Part shown: piece by piece, positions 1 through 8,158 of the stretch | Layout of the letters: every line of letters starts with the position of its first letter | Numbering within the stretch: the first letter of the stretch is position 1 | Origin: Alteromonadaceae bacterium | GTDB taxonomy: Bacteria > Pseudomonadota > Gammaproteobacteria > Pseudomonadales > Oleiphilaceae | Direction of reading: 5' to 3' | NCBI GenBank assembly: GCA_013393545.1 | Contig: JABXHG010000583.1 | Span: 1-31,756, forward strand | DNA: 31,756 nucleotides | Program-made: the position numbers and the translations under genes | The notes under the pieces: generated by a model | Seen by the model: the letters and a program-made list of their open reading frames with translations, nothing else | Databases searched by the model: none | Told to the model about the DNA's origin: nothing

Positions 1-3
1 CCG

Positions 4-26
4 CGGTGTTTCCCGGGGTTACACCG
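4..26. repeat. Small G+C-rich palindrome at the left edge
   Basis: CGGTGT at 4-9 pairs with ACACCG at 21-26, and the 11-base loop contains CCCGGG. It sits exactly where the Dxs reading frame stops resembling its family. It may be the end of a repeat, a hairpin that stopped the assembly, or coincidence. Confidence 0.4.
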
Positions 27-837
27 GGGGTGGCGGGTCGTGGCCGTCAATCGGGGCAATGTAGTTAAAGCCCAGCTCTTCGAACAGAGGGCCCGGGGCA
101 ATCATGCCCTTGAAGTGTTCTTCGGTCTTCTTGGCCAGCTGCATCAGCGGCGGCGCCGCCTTGAGCATTTTCTTGCTGCTGTTGCGCATGTGATTGTAGG
201 TGCGGCTGGCCAGCAGTTTGGCAAAGTAATTCGACAGCCCACCCACATTGTGGGAAATGGACATGTCGTTGTCGTTCAGAATCACCAGCATGTCGGCGTG
301 CAGGTGGCCGGCGTGGTTGAGCGCTTCAAAGGCCATGCCGGCGGTCATGGCGCCGTCGCCAATCACGGCAATGCTTTTGCGACCGGATTTCTGCAGGCGC
401 GCGGCAATGGACATGCCCAGGGCGGCACTGATGGACGTGCTGGAATGGCCTACACCAAAGGTGTCGTATTCGCTCTCTGCCCGCTTCGGGAAGCCGGCCA
501 GGCCGTCTTTGCGGCGAATGCTGCCCATGCGATTCTTGCGCCCGGTCAGAATCTTGTGGGGGTAGGCCTGGTGGCCTACATCCCATAACAGGCGGTCGAA
601 GGGCGTGTTGAATACATAGTGCAATGCCACCGTGAGTTCCAGCACGCCGAGGCCGGCACCGAAGTGTCCGCCGGTCTGACCTACCGACCACAGCAGATAC
701 GCTCGCAGTTCCCGGGCCAGACGGGGTAAATCGTCGGCGGGCAGCTCCCGGAGCTGGGCCGGCAGGTCAATCCGGTCCAGCAACGGAGTGTTGGGCCGCT
801 GTGACGGGATTTCTTTGAAGGTGTAAATATCCTGCAT
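19..837 (-). CDS. dxs: 1-deoxy-D-xylulose-5-phosphate synthase, N-terminal 272 codons, truncated at window edge
   Basis: Dxs condenses pyruvate and glyceraldehyde 3-phosphate to DXP, the first step of the non-mevalonate isoprenoid pathway, using thiamine diphosphate. Visible family features are GGHFG with His58, GHSSTS (130-135), the ThDP-binding GDG (160-162) with its distal Asn in ILNDNDMSI (185-193), and the IDGHD motif at the end. Full-length Dxs is about 620-640 residues, so more than half is missing. After GHD (bases 37-45 on the plus strand) the frame reads PPPPV and then stops at 19-21, which is not Dxs sequence. The first 36 bases therefore look like foreign, chimeric or rearranged DNA rather than the rest of the gene. 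The gene lies last in the operon with ispA, 75 bp upstream. Identity is certain; whether the gene is broken in the organism is unknown. Confidence 0.9.
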   Translation of the reverse strand: MQDIYTFKEIPSQRPNTPLLDRIDLPAQLRELPADDLPRLARELRAYLLWSVGQTGGHFGAGLGVLELTVALHYVFNTPFDRLLWDVGHQAYPHKILTGRKNRMGSIRRKDGLAGFPKRAESEYDTFGVGHSSTSISAALGMSIAARLQKSGRKSIAVIGDGAMTAGMAFEALNHAGHLHADMLVILNDNDMSISHNVGGLSNYFAKLLASRTYNHMRNSSKKMLKAAPPLMQLAKKTEEHFKGMIAPGPLFEELGFNYIAPIDGHDPPPPV

Positions 838-912
838 CTGTCTCGGGTCTTGTGGAAGTCCGGTGATTGTGAAGTCCGTTACGAACAGTGTGCGCTTTTG
901 GCGCAGGCCGGT

Positions 913-1809
913 TCAATGGCTACGCGCGACCACGTAATCGGCCATGGCTCTCAGGGGATTGGCCTCCGGGCCAAAGTCGGCCAGGCTGGCCTGGGCCTGT
1001 GCCAGGAGTGCCTGCAGGTGCTCGCGGGCACCGTTCAGGCCAAGCAACGACGGATATGTCGGCTTTTCCCGGGCCAGATCCGAGCCCTGGGGCTTGCCGA
1101 TGACCTCGGTGCTGCCCTCTACATCCAGCAGGTCATCCTGCACCTGAAACGCCAGTCCCAATGACCGGGCGCAGCTGGTCAGCGCGTCCAGCCGGTCGGC
1201 ATCCGGATCGACGGCACACAGCGCCCCCATGCGTACACAGGCTTCAATCAAGGCGCCGGTCTTGTGTCGGTGCATGTTTTCCAGTTCCGCCAGCGTGATG
1301 GTCTTGCCCACGGACTCCAAATCAATGGCCTGGCCCCCAACCATGCCGCGATGGCCGGCGGCAACAGCGAGCGCCTGCACCATGGCGAGGCGGGCTTCCG
1401 CCGACACGGCCGGGTTGTGTGCCAGCCAGTCAAACGCCAGCGCCTGCAGGGCATCGCCGGCCAGAATGGCTGTGGCTTCGTCAAAGGCAATGTGAGTGGT
1501 CGGCCGGCCCCGGCGCAGGTTGTCATCATCCATGGCGGGCAGGTCGTCGTGAATCAGGGAATAGGCGTGCACCAATTCGATGGCGCAGGCGGGCACCAGG
1601 GCTTTTTCGAAATTTTCGCCCATGGCCTGTGCCGCGGCCAGGCACAGGGCGGGGCGAATGCGTTTGCCGCCGCCCAGTACGCTGTAACGCATGGCCTCCT
1701 GAAGGCGTTCAGAGGCCGAGGCCTGCTCAATGCTTCGGTCCAGCTCGGTGTCCACCAGCGCGCGACAGCGGTCCAGGAATGCCTGGGCCGCGGAGGTGTT
1801 TTGGCTCAT
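913..1809 (-). CDS. ispA: Farnesyl diphosphate synthase (short-chain polyprenyl synthase)
   Basis: IspA adds isopentenyl diphosphate to DMAPP and GPP to make farnesyl diphosphate, the precursor of undecaprenyl phosphate and quinone side chains. The 298-residue product is of normal length and has GGGKRIRP (46-53), the first aspartate-rich motif DDLPAMDDD (88-96) and the second, DDLLD (225-229), which bind the Mg-diphosphates. The ATG at 1809 overlaps the xseB stop by one base (TGATG), a classic translational-coupling arrangement that settles the start. Genes xseB-ispA-dxs in this order are standard in gammaproteobacteria. FPP rather than GGPP as product is inferred from the context, not proved. 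Confidence 0.96.
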   Translation of the reverse strand: MSQNTSAAQAFLDRCRALVDTELDRSIEQASASERLQEAMRYSVLGGGKRIRPALCLAAAQAMGENFEKALVPACAIELVHAYSLIHDDLPAMDDDNLRRGRPTTHIAFDEATAILAGDALQALAFDWLAHNPAVSAEARLAMVQALAVAAGHRGMVGGQAIDLESVGKTITLAELENMHRHKTGALIEACVRMGALCAVDPDADRLDALTSCARSLGLAFQVQDDLLDVEGSTEVIGKPQGSDLAREKPTYPSLLGLNGAREHLQALLAQAQASLADFGPEANPLRAMADYVVARSH

Positions 1810-2063
1810 CAGTCGCTGTCATCCGCTGAGAAGGGACGGGTTTCCAGGCTGCCATCGGGGTTTTGAACCAATTGTTCAACCCGCTGTTCAGCGCTTTTCA
1901 GCGCCTGCTGACACTCGCGGGTCAGCTTCACGCCCCGTTCGAAGGCGCCAAGTGACTGCTCCAGCGACAGCTCGCCTTGCTCCAGGTTGCGAACCAGTTG
2001 TTCCAGTTCGTCCAGGGATTTTTCGAAGTCGGCTATGGATGTGGTTTTGTTGTCACCGGCCAT
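1809..2063 (-). CDS. xseB: Exodeoxyribonuclease VII small subunit
   Basis: XseB is the small subunit that binds XseA in exonuclease VII, which degrades single-stranded DNA in both directions. The 84-residue protein matches the family in length (about 80) and pattern: [18 protein letters not shown] followed by [16 protein letters not shown], two helices forming a helical hairpin, then an acidic tail. Its start overlaps the end of the TANGO2/NRDE gene by 11 bp and its stop overlaps ispA by 1 bp, so the three are probably co-translated. The large subunit xseA is not in the window. Confidence 0.95.
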   Translation of the reverse strand: MAGDNKTTSIADFEKSLDELEQLVRNLEQGELSLEQSLGAFERGVKLTRECQQALKSAEQRVEQLVQNPDGSLETRPFSADDSD

Positions 2064-2892
2064 CGGGCCCTCCGGTCGGGTGGCAAAATTTTTCGGGGAT
2101 TATATCAGAGCCGGGCGCGTGTCGCTGCCAGCCAAAATGCCGATGCTCCCCTTTTTCGGCCAATGGCCCCCAGCTTTGTTCGGAAACCCGGATGTACCCG
2201 CTGGCATCCACCGTTACCACCGTGGTTGCGCGGGTGCCGTAATCGGTGCCGGTGATAAACGGTGACGAAAGAAAACGTTCGGTTTCCAGGCCTACGCCGG
2301 TATCCGGCAGCAGGTGGTCGGGGGCGGCCGTCGGGTCCTGTAACAGGGTGATCAGCTGGTGATGCAGGGCCTGGGCGTTCGTGCCTGCCTCTGCGACCCG
2401 ATCGCTGACCGACTGGCGCAGCCGCAGCAGCTTGGGCCAGGGTGTTTGCAGCAGATGGTTGCTCAGGCCGTAACTGCCACGAAACAGGTTTCGGCCCGGG
2501 TGGGCGTCCCGGTTGCTGTAATACCAGCCCTGGTTTGTATTCAGGCAGATCAGGTTGAATCCCGCGTAATCACCGGCAGTATCGGCCAGGCTTGCAAACA
2601 TGGCTTCCCGATCGAATGTAAGCGCCTGCAGCGGCAGCTCACCACGGCTGTGGTGGGAGGTCGCCGTATGGCTTTCCCGGACATTGGTAACAGCGGTGAC
2701 CCGGCCATCAGGCGTCACCGCAAGCCAGGTGCCTCCAGAGCGCTCATCCTTGCCGGCCAGCACCGGCTTGCCGGCGTGTGTGCGCCACCAGTCCATGGGC
2801 CGGGTGGGGCGGTTGAAAAACTCGTCGCGATTGGCGGCAAGCACAAGGGGAAAATGTCGGCTTTGGCCAAGGGTGAAAGCAATCAAACACAT
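2053..2892 (-). CDS. NRDE/TANGO2 family protein
   Basis: The 279-residue protein begins MCLIAF and carries [12 protein letters not shown] (19-30), the NRDE signature of the TANGO2 family (an Ntn-hydrolase-like fold). Cys2, exposed if the initiator Met is removed, would be the nucleophile in such a fold. Later segments [12 protein letters not shown] and a C-terminal TTVVTVD fit the family. The biochemical function in bacteria is unsettled; animal relatives are linked to Golgi organisation, lipid and haem handling. It is the first gene of the operon running into xseB, ispA and dxs. No signal peptide is seen, so it is probably cytoplasmic. Confidence 0.88.
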   Translation of the reverse strand: MCLIAFTLGQSRHFPLVLAANRDEFFNRPTRPMDWWRTHAGKPVLAGKDERSGGTWLAVTPDGRVTAVTNVRESHTATSHHSRGELPLQALTFDREAMFASLADTAGDYAGFNLICLNTNQGWYYSNRDAHPGRNLFRGSYGLSNHLLQTPWPKLLRLRQSVSDRVAEAGTNAQALHHQLITLLQDPTAAPDHLLPDTGVGLETERFLSSPFITGTDYGTRATTVVTVDASGYIRVSEQSWGPLAEKGEHRHFGWQRHAPGSDIIPEKFCHPTGGPDGR

Positions 2893-2951
2893 AGGCGTTC
2901 AGGCGCTGGTTTCAATAAATGACGACGGTGAAGTCGGCGCGGGCGATGTGT

Positions 2952-2957
2952 ATCATA
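2952..2957 (-). promoter_or_regulatory. Candidate extended -10 promoter for the TANGO2-xseB-ispA-dxs operon
   Basis: Read on the minus strand, TGG-TATGAT forms an extended -10 element (TGn plus 5/6 of TATAAT). Transcription would start near 2945, giving a leader of about 50 nt before the ATG at 2892. No good -35 is visible, as is usual for extended -10 promoters. It lies in the 96-bp gap between this operon and the divergent TauE gene. Confidence 0.35.
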
Positions 2958-2988
2958 CCAGCCCTGGTTTTGTCGGGCTTGGACACTT

Positions 2989-3786
2989 ATGGATTTGTTA
3001 ACGGTATTGATCGGCTATCTCGGGCTGGGCGCGCTGGCGGGCGTTATGGCCGGCCTGTTCGGCATTGGTGGCGGGTTGGTGATTGTCCCCGCGCTGATTT
3101 TCAGTTTCGAGCTGCAGGGCTTCAGCACCGACATCAGCGCTCATCTGGCGGTGGGTACGTCGCTGGCGACGATTGTCTTCACGTCCATCTCCTCCATACG
3201 CTCTCACAACAAGCATCTTTCCGTTCGATGGGATCTGTTCCGTCCCATGACCGTGGGCATTGTCGGGGGCGCCGTGCTGGGCGCCTGGACCGTTGCGTTC
3301 ATGAGTGGCGACCTGCTGCAGATGGTTATCGGTGTCTTCGCCATCGCCGTTGGCCTCAAAATGTTGCTGATGGTAAACCCGAAGCCAGGCCGTGATGTGC
3401 CAGGTCCCGCCGGGCTTGGCGTGGCCGGCGGTGGCATTGGCTGGGCCTCGGCTATTTTCGGGATTGGCGGTGGCACCCTGACCGTGCCCTACCTGAGCTG
3501 GTGCAACGTGCGCATGCAACAGGCGGTTGGCACCTCCGCGGCCTGTGGCCTGCCCATCGCCCTGGCGGGAGCGGCGGGCAATATGTGGACTGGCTGGTCA
3601 CACCCACAACTGCCCGATTACAGCCTGGGATATGTCTACCTGCCGGCGTTATTCGGCGTTATCCTGACCAGCGTTTTCTTTGCCCGTTTCGGGGCCAACC
3701 TGGCCCACCGTCTGGATGCCAAATTACTCAAGCGCATCTTTGCCGTGGTGCTTTTGATTGTCGGCCTGCGTTTCATTCTCAGCTGA
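2989..3786 (+). CDS. TauE/SafE family permease (putative sulfite/organosulfonate exporter)
   Basis: A 265-residue integral membrane protein with about eight hydrophobic helices. Two glycine-rich repeats, [15 protein letters not shown] near residues 23-37 and [15 protein letters not shown] near 155-169, are the two-fold internal repeat typical of the TauE/SafE (DUF81) family. These proteins are thought to export sulfite, sulfoacetate or related anions. The substrate cannot be told from sequence, and no sulfur-metabolism genes lie nearby. The ATG at 2989 has only a weak ribosome-binding site. The lgt gene starts 10 bp after its stop, so the two are probably co-transcribed. Confidence 0.88.
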   Translation: MDLLTVLIGYLGLGALAGVMAGLFGIGGGLVIVPALIFSFELQGFSTDISAHLAVGTSLATIVFTSISSIRSHNKHLSVRWDLFRPMTVGIVGGAVLGAWTVAFMSGDLLQMVIGVFAIAVGLKMLLMVNPKPGRDVPGPAGLGVAGGGIGWASAIFGIGGGTLTVPYLSWCNVRMQQAVGTSAACGLPIALAGAAGNMWTGWSHPQLPDYSLGYVYLPALFGVILTSVFFARFGANLAHRLDAKLLKRIFAVVLLIVGLRFILS

Positions 3787-3796
3787 GAGGTACCCG

Positions 3797-4585
3797 ATGC
3801 TACAGCATCCGCAATTTGATCCGGTCGCCATTGCACTCGGGCCGCTGCAGATTCACTGGTATGGCCTGACTTATCTGGTGGGCTTTCTGGCCGGCTGGTG
3901 GCTTGGCAAGGTGCGCAGTCACAAGCCCTGGTCTCCCCTCAAAAAAGAAGAACAGGTGGGGGATCTGCTGTTCTACATGGCGCTGGGTGTGATTCTCGGT
4001 GGCCGCTTTGGCTATGTGGTGTTCTACAATTTCGACAGCTTTTTGGCCGATCCGCTCTGGTTGTTGCGGGTATGGGAAGGCGGCATGTCGTTCCACGGTG
4101 GTTTGCTGGGCGTCATGCTTGGCATGTGGTGGTTTGGCCGCAAGGCTGGCACGGGTTTCTGGGCCATTGCCGATTTCGTGGCCCCGCTGGTGCCGGTGGG
4201 CCTGGGCGCAGGCCGCATTGGCAACTTCATCAATGGCGAGTTGTGGGGAAAACCGACCGACGTACCCTGGGGAATGGTGTTTCCTCAGGCCCCGGACAGT
4301 CTCGCCCGCCACCCTTCACAGCTGTATCAGTTCGCCCTGGAAGGCGTGGTGTTGTTCGTTATCCTTTGGTGGTTTTCCTCGAAACCGCGCCCGAAAATGG
4401 CCGTGTCCGGGCTGTTCCTGATCGGTTACGGGGCCTTCCGCTTCCTGGTGGAATTCGTCCGCCAGCCCGACCCGCAGTTGGGTTACCTTGCCTTTGACTG
4501 GCTAACCATGGGGCAGGTGTTGTCCCTGCCCATGATCCTGGCCGGTGCCTTGCTTATGTTTATTGCCTATCGGAGAAACGCCTGA
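3797..4585 (+). CDS. lgt: Phosphatidylglycerol--prolipoprotein diacylglyceryl transferase
   Basis: Lgt moves diacylglyceryl from phosphatidylglycerol to the lipobox cysteine of prolipoproteins, the first step of lipoprotein maturation in the inner membrane. The 262-residue protein has about seven membrane helices, SFHGGLLG with the conserved His100, and the Lgt signature [13 protein letters not shown] (139-151) with the essential Arg140. The ATG at 3797 is preceded by GAGAGG eight bases upstream and is preferred to in-frame starts further up. Its TGA overlaps the thyA ATG by one base, a conserved lgt-thyA coupling in gammaproteobacteria. RlpA at 22123 is a likely client. Confidence 0.97.
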   Translation: MLQHPQFDPVAIALGPLQIHWYGLTYLVGFLAGWWLGKVRSHKPWSPLKKEEQVGDLLFYMALGVILGGRFGYVVFYNFDSFLADPLWLLRVWEGGMSFHGGLLGVMLGMWWFGRKAGTGFWAIADFVAPLVPVGLGAGRIGNFINGELWGKPTDVPWGMVFPQAPDSLARHPSQLYQFALEGVVLFVILWWFSSKPRPKMAVSGLFLIGYGAFRFLVEFVRQPDPQLGYLAFDWLTMGQVLSLPMILAGALLMFIAYRRNA

Positions 4586-5424
4586 TGAAAGCCTACCTCG
4601 ACCTGATGCAGGACGTCGTCGACAACGGAATCGACAAGGGAGATCGCACCGGCGTGGGCACCCGGTCGGTGTTCGGACGCCAGCTACGCTTCGACCTGAA
4701 CGAAGGCTTTCCGCTGGTGACCACCAAGAAAGTGCACCTGCGCAGCATTATCTACGAGTTGCTGTGGTTCCTTCAGGGTTCGACCGACAACAACTGGCTG
4801 ACAGAGCGCAAGGTACCCATATGGAACGAATGGGCGCTGGAAAATGGTGACCTGGGGCCAATCTACGGCAAGCAGTGGCGCAGCTGGCAATGCCCGGACG
4901 GCAGCACTGTGGACCAGATCAGCGAAGTGATTGAGCAGATCCGTACCAGGCCCAATTCCCGCCGCTTGATTGTCTCTGCCTGGAACCCGGCGGAACTGCC
5001 GGACGAGACCATCGGGCCCCAGGACAATGCGCGCGAGGGGCGCATGGCCCTGGCGCCTTGCCACTGCCTGTTCCAGTTCTACGTGGCCGACGGCAAGCTC
5101 TCCTGCCAGCTGTACCAGCGCAGCGCGGATTTGTTTCTGGGTGTGCCGTTCAATATCGCCAGCTACGCGCTATTGACCCACATGATTGCCCAGCAGTGTG
5201 ATCTGGATGTGGGTGAGTTCGTGCATACCTTTGGCGATTGCCATCTCTACCAGAACCACCTGACTGACGACATTGTCTTCGAGCAGCTGAAACGCGAGCC
5301 CCGGGCGTTGCCGAAACTGGTGATCAAGGGCAAGCCAGCGTCGATTTTTGACTATGAACTGGAAGACTTCGAGTTCGAGGGGTATGAGCCTTACCCGGTC
5401 ATTAAGGCTCCGATTGCTATTTAG
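4585..5424 (+). CDS. thyA: Thymidylate synthase
   Basis: ThyA methylates dUMP to dTMP using methylene-tetrahydrofolate, releasing dihydrofolate. The 279-residue sequence has the catalytic ALAPCH motif with Cys159, GDRTGVGT near the N-terminus (dUMP phosphate region), [20 protein letters not shown], and ends IKAPIAI as in E. coli. It is about 15 residues longer than E. coli ThyA (264) because of an insert (about 139-153) just before the catalytic loop. As I recall, Vibrio-type enzymes have a similar insert, so it is not novel. Translation is coupled to lgt. The folA gene, which recycles its dihydrofolate product, follows after a repeat-filled gap. Confidence 0.98.
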   Translation: MKAYLDLMQDVVDNGIDKGDRTGVGTRSVFGRQLRFDLNEGFPLVTTKKVHLRSIIYELLWFLQGSTDNNWLTERKVPIWNEWALENGDLGPIYGKQWRSWQCPDGSTVDQISEVIEQIRTRPNSRRLIVSAWNPAELPDETIGPQDNAREGRMALAPCHCLFQFYVADGKLSCQLYQRSADLFLGVPFNIASYALLTHMIAQQCDLDVGEFVHTFGDCHLYQNHLTDDIVFEQLKREPRALPKLVIKGKPASIFDYELEDFEFEGYEPYPVIKAPIAI

Positions 5425-5453
5425 CCCTCTTTTGATTGTTAGCTCGAAGTGTC

Positions 5454-5561
5454 GCAGGTAGGTGGGAAGGGTGTCCGAAAAACGCTGTGAATACTTCCAT
5501 GTAAGCTTGGCTCGCCATCCATGGCTACGCACATTTTCGGACACCCTTCCCACCTACCTGC
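5454..5561. repeat. Palindromic intergenic element 1 with perfect 28-bp inverted arms
   Basis: The arms at 5454-5481 and 5534-5561 are perfect reverse complements over 28 bp, beginning GCAGGTAGGTGGG and ending CCCACCTACCTGC, and flank a 52-bp centre. The centre has its own imperfect dyad around GCCATCCATGGC. The element starts 29 bp after the thyA stop. There is no coding potential. It resembles REP/MITE-like chromosomal repeats that I recall from marine gammaproteobacteria, though copy number cannot be tested here. If transcribed it would fold into a long hairpin that could stop or stabilise the lgt-thyA mRNA. Confidence 0.85.
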
Positions 5562-5649
5562 TTATCGACATCCTGCTGGACTCAATAAGTGTTCGTTCGA
5601 GCTGTTTTAAGCCGTGCTTTTGACGGCATGTGCCAAAAGTGCGATCGCG

Positions 5650-5842
5650 TGGGCTTGGGGGAAGCTTTCCAAAAATTTGCGGAGCCAGGGGTGAAGAGCA
5701 AATAGCTCTTCACGGGCTGGCCAAGGATGGCCTGCCCTGGACCCTCAGCGCGACGCAGGAGCAATAAGCGCTGAGGGGCGGAGGATAAGCGACCCAAGGA
5801 CGGGCCGAAGGAGCGTTTTTTGGAAAGCTTCCCCCAAGCCCA
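5650..5842. repeat. Palindromic intergenic element 2: 26-bp outer arms enclosing a branched set of hairpins
   Basis: Outer arms at 5650-5675 and 5817-5842 are perfect 26-bp reverse complements (TGGGCTTGGGGG... / ...CCCCCAAGCCCA). Inside are a 9-bp stem with 5-nt loop (GTGAAGAGC 5691-5699 with GCTCTTCAC 5705-5713), a 5-bp stem (GGCCA 5719-5723 with TGGCC 5728-5732), a 6-bp stem closing both of these (CCAGGG 5685-5690 with CCCTGG 5735-5740), and a 10-bp stem (CCCTCAGCGC 5742-5751 with GCGCTGAGGG 5768-5777). The whole 193-bp unit could fold as one multibranched structure. No convincing ORF runs through it. Confidence 0.85.
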
Positions 5843-5923
5843 TTCCACTCCATAATAAGCAGTAACGCAGTTAAAGAGACAAACTCCCACTCAGGTGAAT
5901 TTCAAAACAGGGAAATAAACCAA

Positions 5924-6439
5924 ATGAGAAAGGCACTCATAGTAGCCATGGCCCAGAACCGGGTCATTGGCCGGAACAACAAGCTACCCTGGTACCTGCC
6001 GGGCGACCTGAAATATTTCAAACAGGCCACCATGGGCAAGCCCATGATCATGGGCCGGAAAACCTGGGACTCCATTGGCCGGCCACTGCCGGGACGGATG
6101 AACGTGGTGATCTCCCGGAATCCTGAATGGCAGGCACCCGCCGGTACAACGCCGGCAGATTCACTGGACGCTGCGTTGGTCAAAGCCGAAGCCCAGGCGA
6201 CGCTGGATGGCAGTGAAGAGGTCATGATCATTGGTGGCGGGCAGATCTACACCGAGGCATTGCCCATGGTGGACCGGATGTACGTGACGCTGGTGCACGC
6301 GGATGTCGAGGGGGATGCCTTCTTTCCGGAGGTTAACTGGAGCGAGTGGGAAGAAATCGGGCGGGAAGATTTTGAGGCGTCTGACAACAACCCCTATGAT
6401 TACAGCTTTGTGGTCTACCAACGCCGCCAGTCAGCCTGA
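5924..6439 (+). CDS. folA: Dihydrofolate reductase
   Basis: FolA reduces dihydrofolate to tetrahydrofolate with NADPH, replenishing the cofactor that ThyA consumes; it is the trimethoprim target. The 171-residue protein has ALIVAMAQNRVIG, LPWYLPGDLKYF (21-32) with the substrate-binding Asp28, IMGRKTWDSIGRPLPGR (42-58) and the NADPH-binding IIGGGQIYTEAL (102-113). The start at 5924 is the natural family N-terminus, though the ribosome-binding site is weak. The two palindromic elements separate it from thyA, so it may have its own promoter just downstream of element 2. Its stop codon lies inside a hairpin. Confidence 0.97.
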   Translation: MRKALIVAMAQNRVIGRNNKLPWYLPGDLKYFKQATMGKPMIMGRKTWDSIGRPLPGRMNVVISRNPEWQAPAGTTPADSLDAALVKAEAQATLDGSEEVMIIGGGQIYTEALPMVDRMYVTLVHADVEGDAFFPEVNWSEWEEIGREDFEASDNNPYDYSFVVYQRRQSA

Positions 6440-6446
6440 CTGGCGG
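6424..6446 (+). terminator. Hairpin overlapping the folA stop codon
   Basis: CCGCCAGTCAG (6424-6434) and CTGACTGGCGG (6436-6446) are perfect reverse complements around one central base, with the folA TGA inside the right arm. It is followed by TGCTATTTTAG, a weak T-tract. A Rho-independent terminator is plausible but not textbook. Confidence 0.5.
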
Positions 6447-6458
6447 TGCTATTTTAGT

Positions 6459-6491
6459 GTCCCGCAGGTTAAGAAACTAACCCGGCGGGAC
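6459..6491. terminator. Second hairpin in the convergent folA/DEAD-box gap
   Basis: GTCCCGC (6459-6465) pairs with GCGGGAC (6485-6491), and inside GGTTA (6467-6471) pairs with TAACC (6478-6482) around a 6-nt loop. It lies between two convergent genes and could stop transcripts from either side. There is no strong T-tract on either strand. Confidence 0.5.
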
Positions 6492-6508
6492 ATCAGGCAG
6501 GCGCGGTC

Positions 6509-8017
6509 TTAACCGCGCTTGGGGCCTTTGCCGGATGGCTTGCCGTTCGGTTTGCCCTTGCCACCCTTCGAGAAACCACCGGGCTTGCCGCCCTTGCGGA
6601 AGTTCTTGCCCGGCGGGCCTTTGCGGAAGTTTTTCTTGCCGCGTGGCGGGCCATTGCGGTCCCGGCGAGGGGCCGTGGAAATCTCCGGCAGGGCCTCGGG
6701 CTGCTTCAGCGGCAGCGAGTCCGGCTGGGAGGCTTCCATCCAGCAGGCCAGAGCGCCGGCGACGGCGGCCATGTCCATGTCGTTGCGCTCGGCAATCTCG
6801 TCCAGCAGGGCAATGGCTTTCGCCGCTCGCGGATCGTCGGTAAAGCTCATCAGTTGCTGTTCGAACTGCTCCACCCGCATTTTCTGCAGCGCATCCGGAG
6901 AGGGCAGCTGGTACGGTTCCATTGGCGAGTTAGTGGCCCGCTCAAGAGTACGCAGCCAGCTGCGCTCGCGAGGCGTTACCAGCAAAATGGCCTTGCCTTT
7001 GCGCCCTGCACGGCCGGTACGGCCCACGCGGTGGATGTAGGCCTCGGTGTCGTAGGGCACATCGTAGTTGATCACGTGCGTGATCCGGGGCACGTCCAGG
7101 CCGCGGGCGGCCACGTCGGTAGCCACGATGATGTCTTTCTTGCCGCGCTTGAGATCTTCAACCGTCATTTCCCGTTGGCGCTGGTTCAGGTCGCCATTGA
7201 GAGGCGCCACCGCATGGCCACGGGCTGACAGCTTTTCCGCCAGCAGGGTGGTTTCGGCCTTGGTGCGCACGAAGATAATGGATGCATCGCAGGGCTCCAC
7301 TTCCAGGATGCGGGTCAGCGCATCCAGTTTGCGCTCGGCATAGACTGGCAGCACGTATTGGGCGATGCGCTCAACGGTACGGGTCTCGCTCTCGATCTTC
7401 ACTTCCGTCGCGTTTTTCAGGTAGGTCTGGGCGACCTTCTTGATCTGCGGCGGCATGGTGGCGGAGAACAAGGCACGTTGGCAGTTGTCCGGGGTTTTCG
7501 ACAGAATCGCTTCCACGTCGTCAATGAAGCCCATGCGCAGCATTTCGTCGGCTTCATCCAGCACCAGGGCTTTCAGGGCTCCCAGCTTCAGGGTGCCCTT
7601 GCGCAGGTGGTCGAGCATACGGCCCGGCGTGCCCACGATGACCTGCGCGCCGCGCTTCAGGCCACGAATCTGCGGTGCAAAATCCTGGCCGCCATAAATC
7701 GGCAGAACGTGGAAGTTGCTGAACTTGCTGGCATAGGTGGTAAACGCCTCGGCCACCTGGATGGCCAGTTCCCGGGTCGGGGCCAGCACCAGAATTTGCG
7801 GTTCGGCAATCGTGGCGTCGATGCGGCTCAACAGCGGCAGGGCGAACGCGGCGGTTTTGCCGGTACCGGTCTGGGCGACGCCCAGCAAATGCTTGCCAGC
7901 CAACAGGGCTGGAATGGTTTGCGCCTGGATGGGCGTGGGTGTTTCATAGCCAACAGAGGAGACGGCTTCCAGTACAGCTGGATCCAGCCCCAGTTCGGCA
8001 AAAGACAATTCTGACAT
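6509..8017 (-). CDS. DEAD-box ATP-dependent RNA helicase, DeaD/CsdA-like, with basic glycine-rich tail
   Basis: A 502-residue RNA helicase with all core motifs: Q motif PTPIQAQTIP (27-36), Walker A AQTGTGKT (48-55), PTREL (80-84), DEAD (154-157) in LVLDEADEMLRMGF, SAT (185-187) and HRVGRTGR (328-335). DEADEMLRMGF resembles DeaD/CsdA, which unwinds structured RNA in ribosome assembly and cold adaptation. The protein is shorter than E. coli DeaD (about 630) and I do not see its RNA-binding C-terminal domain. Instead, from about residue 450 it ends in a Lys/Arg/Gly/Pro-rich tail with repeated KNFRKG, probably a disordered RNA-binding extension. RhlE-type naming is possible, so I give no symbol. 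Confidence 0.92.
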   Translation of the reverse strand: MSELSFAELGLDPAVLEAVSSVGYETPTPIQAQTIPALLAGKHLLGVAQTGTGKTAAFALPLLSRIDATIAEPQILVLAPTRELAIQVAEAFTTYASKFSNFHVLPIYGGQDFAPQIRGLKRGAQVIVGTPGRMLDHLRKGTLKLGALKALVLDEADEMLRMGFIDDVEAILSKTPDNCQRALFSATMPPQIKKVAQTYLKNATEVKIESETRTVERIAQYVLPVYAERKLDALTRILEVEPCDASIIFVRTKAETTLLAEKLSARGHAVAPLNGDLNQRQREMTVEDLKRGKKDIIVATDVAARGLDVPRITHVINYDVPYDTEAYIHRVGRTGRAGRKGKAILLVTPRERSWLRTLERATNSPMEPYQLPSPDALQKMRVEQFEQQLMSFTDDPRAAKAIALLDEIAERNDMDMAAVAGALACWMEASQPDSLPLKQPEALPEISTAPRRDRNGPPRGKKNFRKGPPGKNFRKGGKPGGFSKGGKGKPNGKPSGKGPKRG

Positions 8018-8074
8018 GAATGTACTCGGTATTCGAAGGGAATGGCATTGCGGGACAATGCGTGATTTCGCGTT

Positions 8075-8102
8075 ATTATAGTCGCTTTGAGCGAGCTTTA
8101 AT
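8075..8102 (-). promoter_or_regulatory. Candidate promoter for the DEAD-box helicase gene
   Basis: On the minus strand a perfect TATAAT occupies 8075-8080, with ATTAAA (8097-8102) as a weak -35 after a 16-bp spacer. Transcription would start near 8068, giving a leader of about 50 nt before the ATG at 8017. Confidence 0.5.
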
Positions 8103-8158
8103 ACGACTAATGCGGAAGGGAAGGTAGGTAATTGCCGGGAAGGCAGTGCCTGCCGTAT

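Noticed and set aside
4945..5050. The 15-residue insert in ThyA as a novel domain
   Set aside because: As I recall, Vibrio-type thymidylate synthases of about 283 residues carry a comparable insert here, so it is ordinary variation.
5454..5842. CRISPR array in the thyA-folA gap
   Set aside because: The two elements are different palindromes rather than direct repeats with regular spacers, and no cas gene is present.
5582..5890. A 102-codon minus-strand frame inside the thyA-folA gap
   Set aside because: It runs through the palindromic arms of element 2, has no ribosome-binding site and no protein-like pattern; the DNA structure explains the sequence better.
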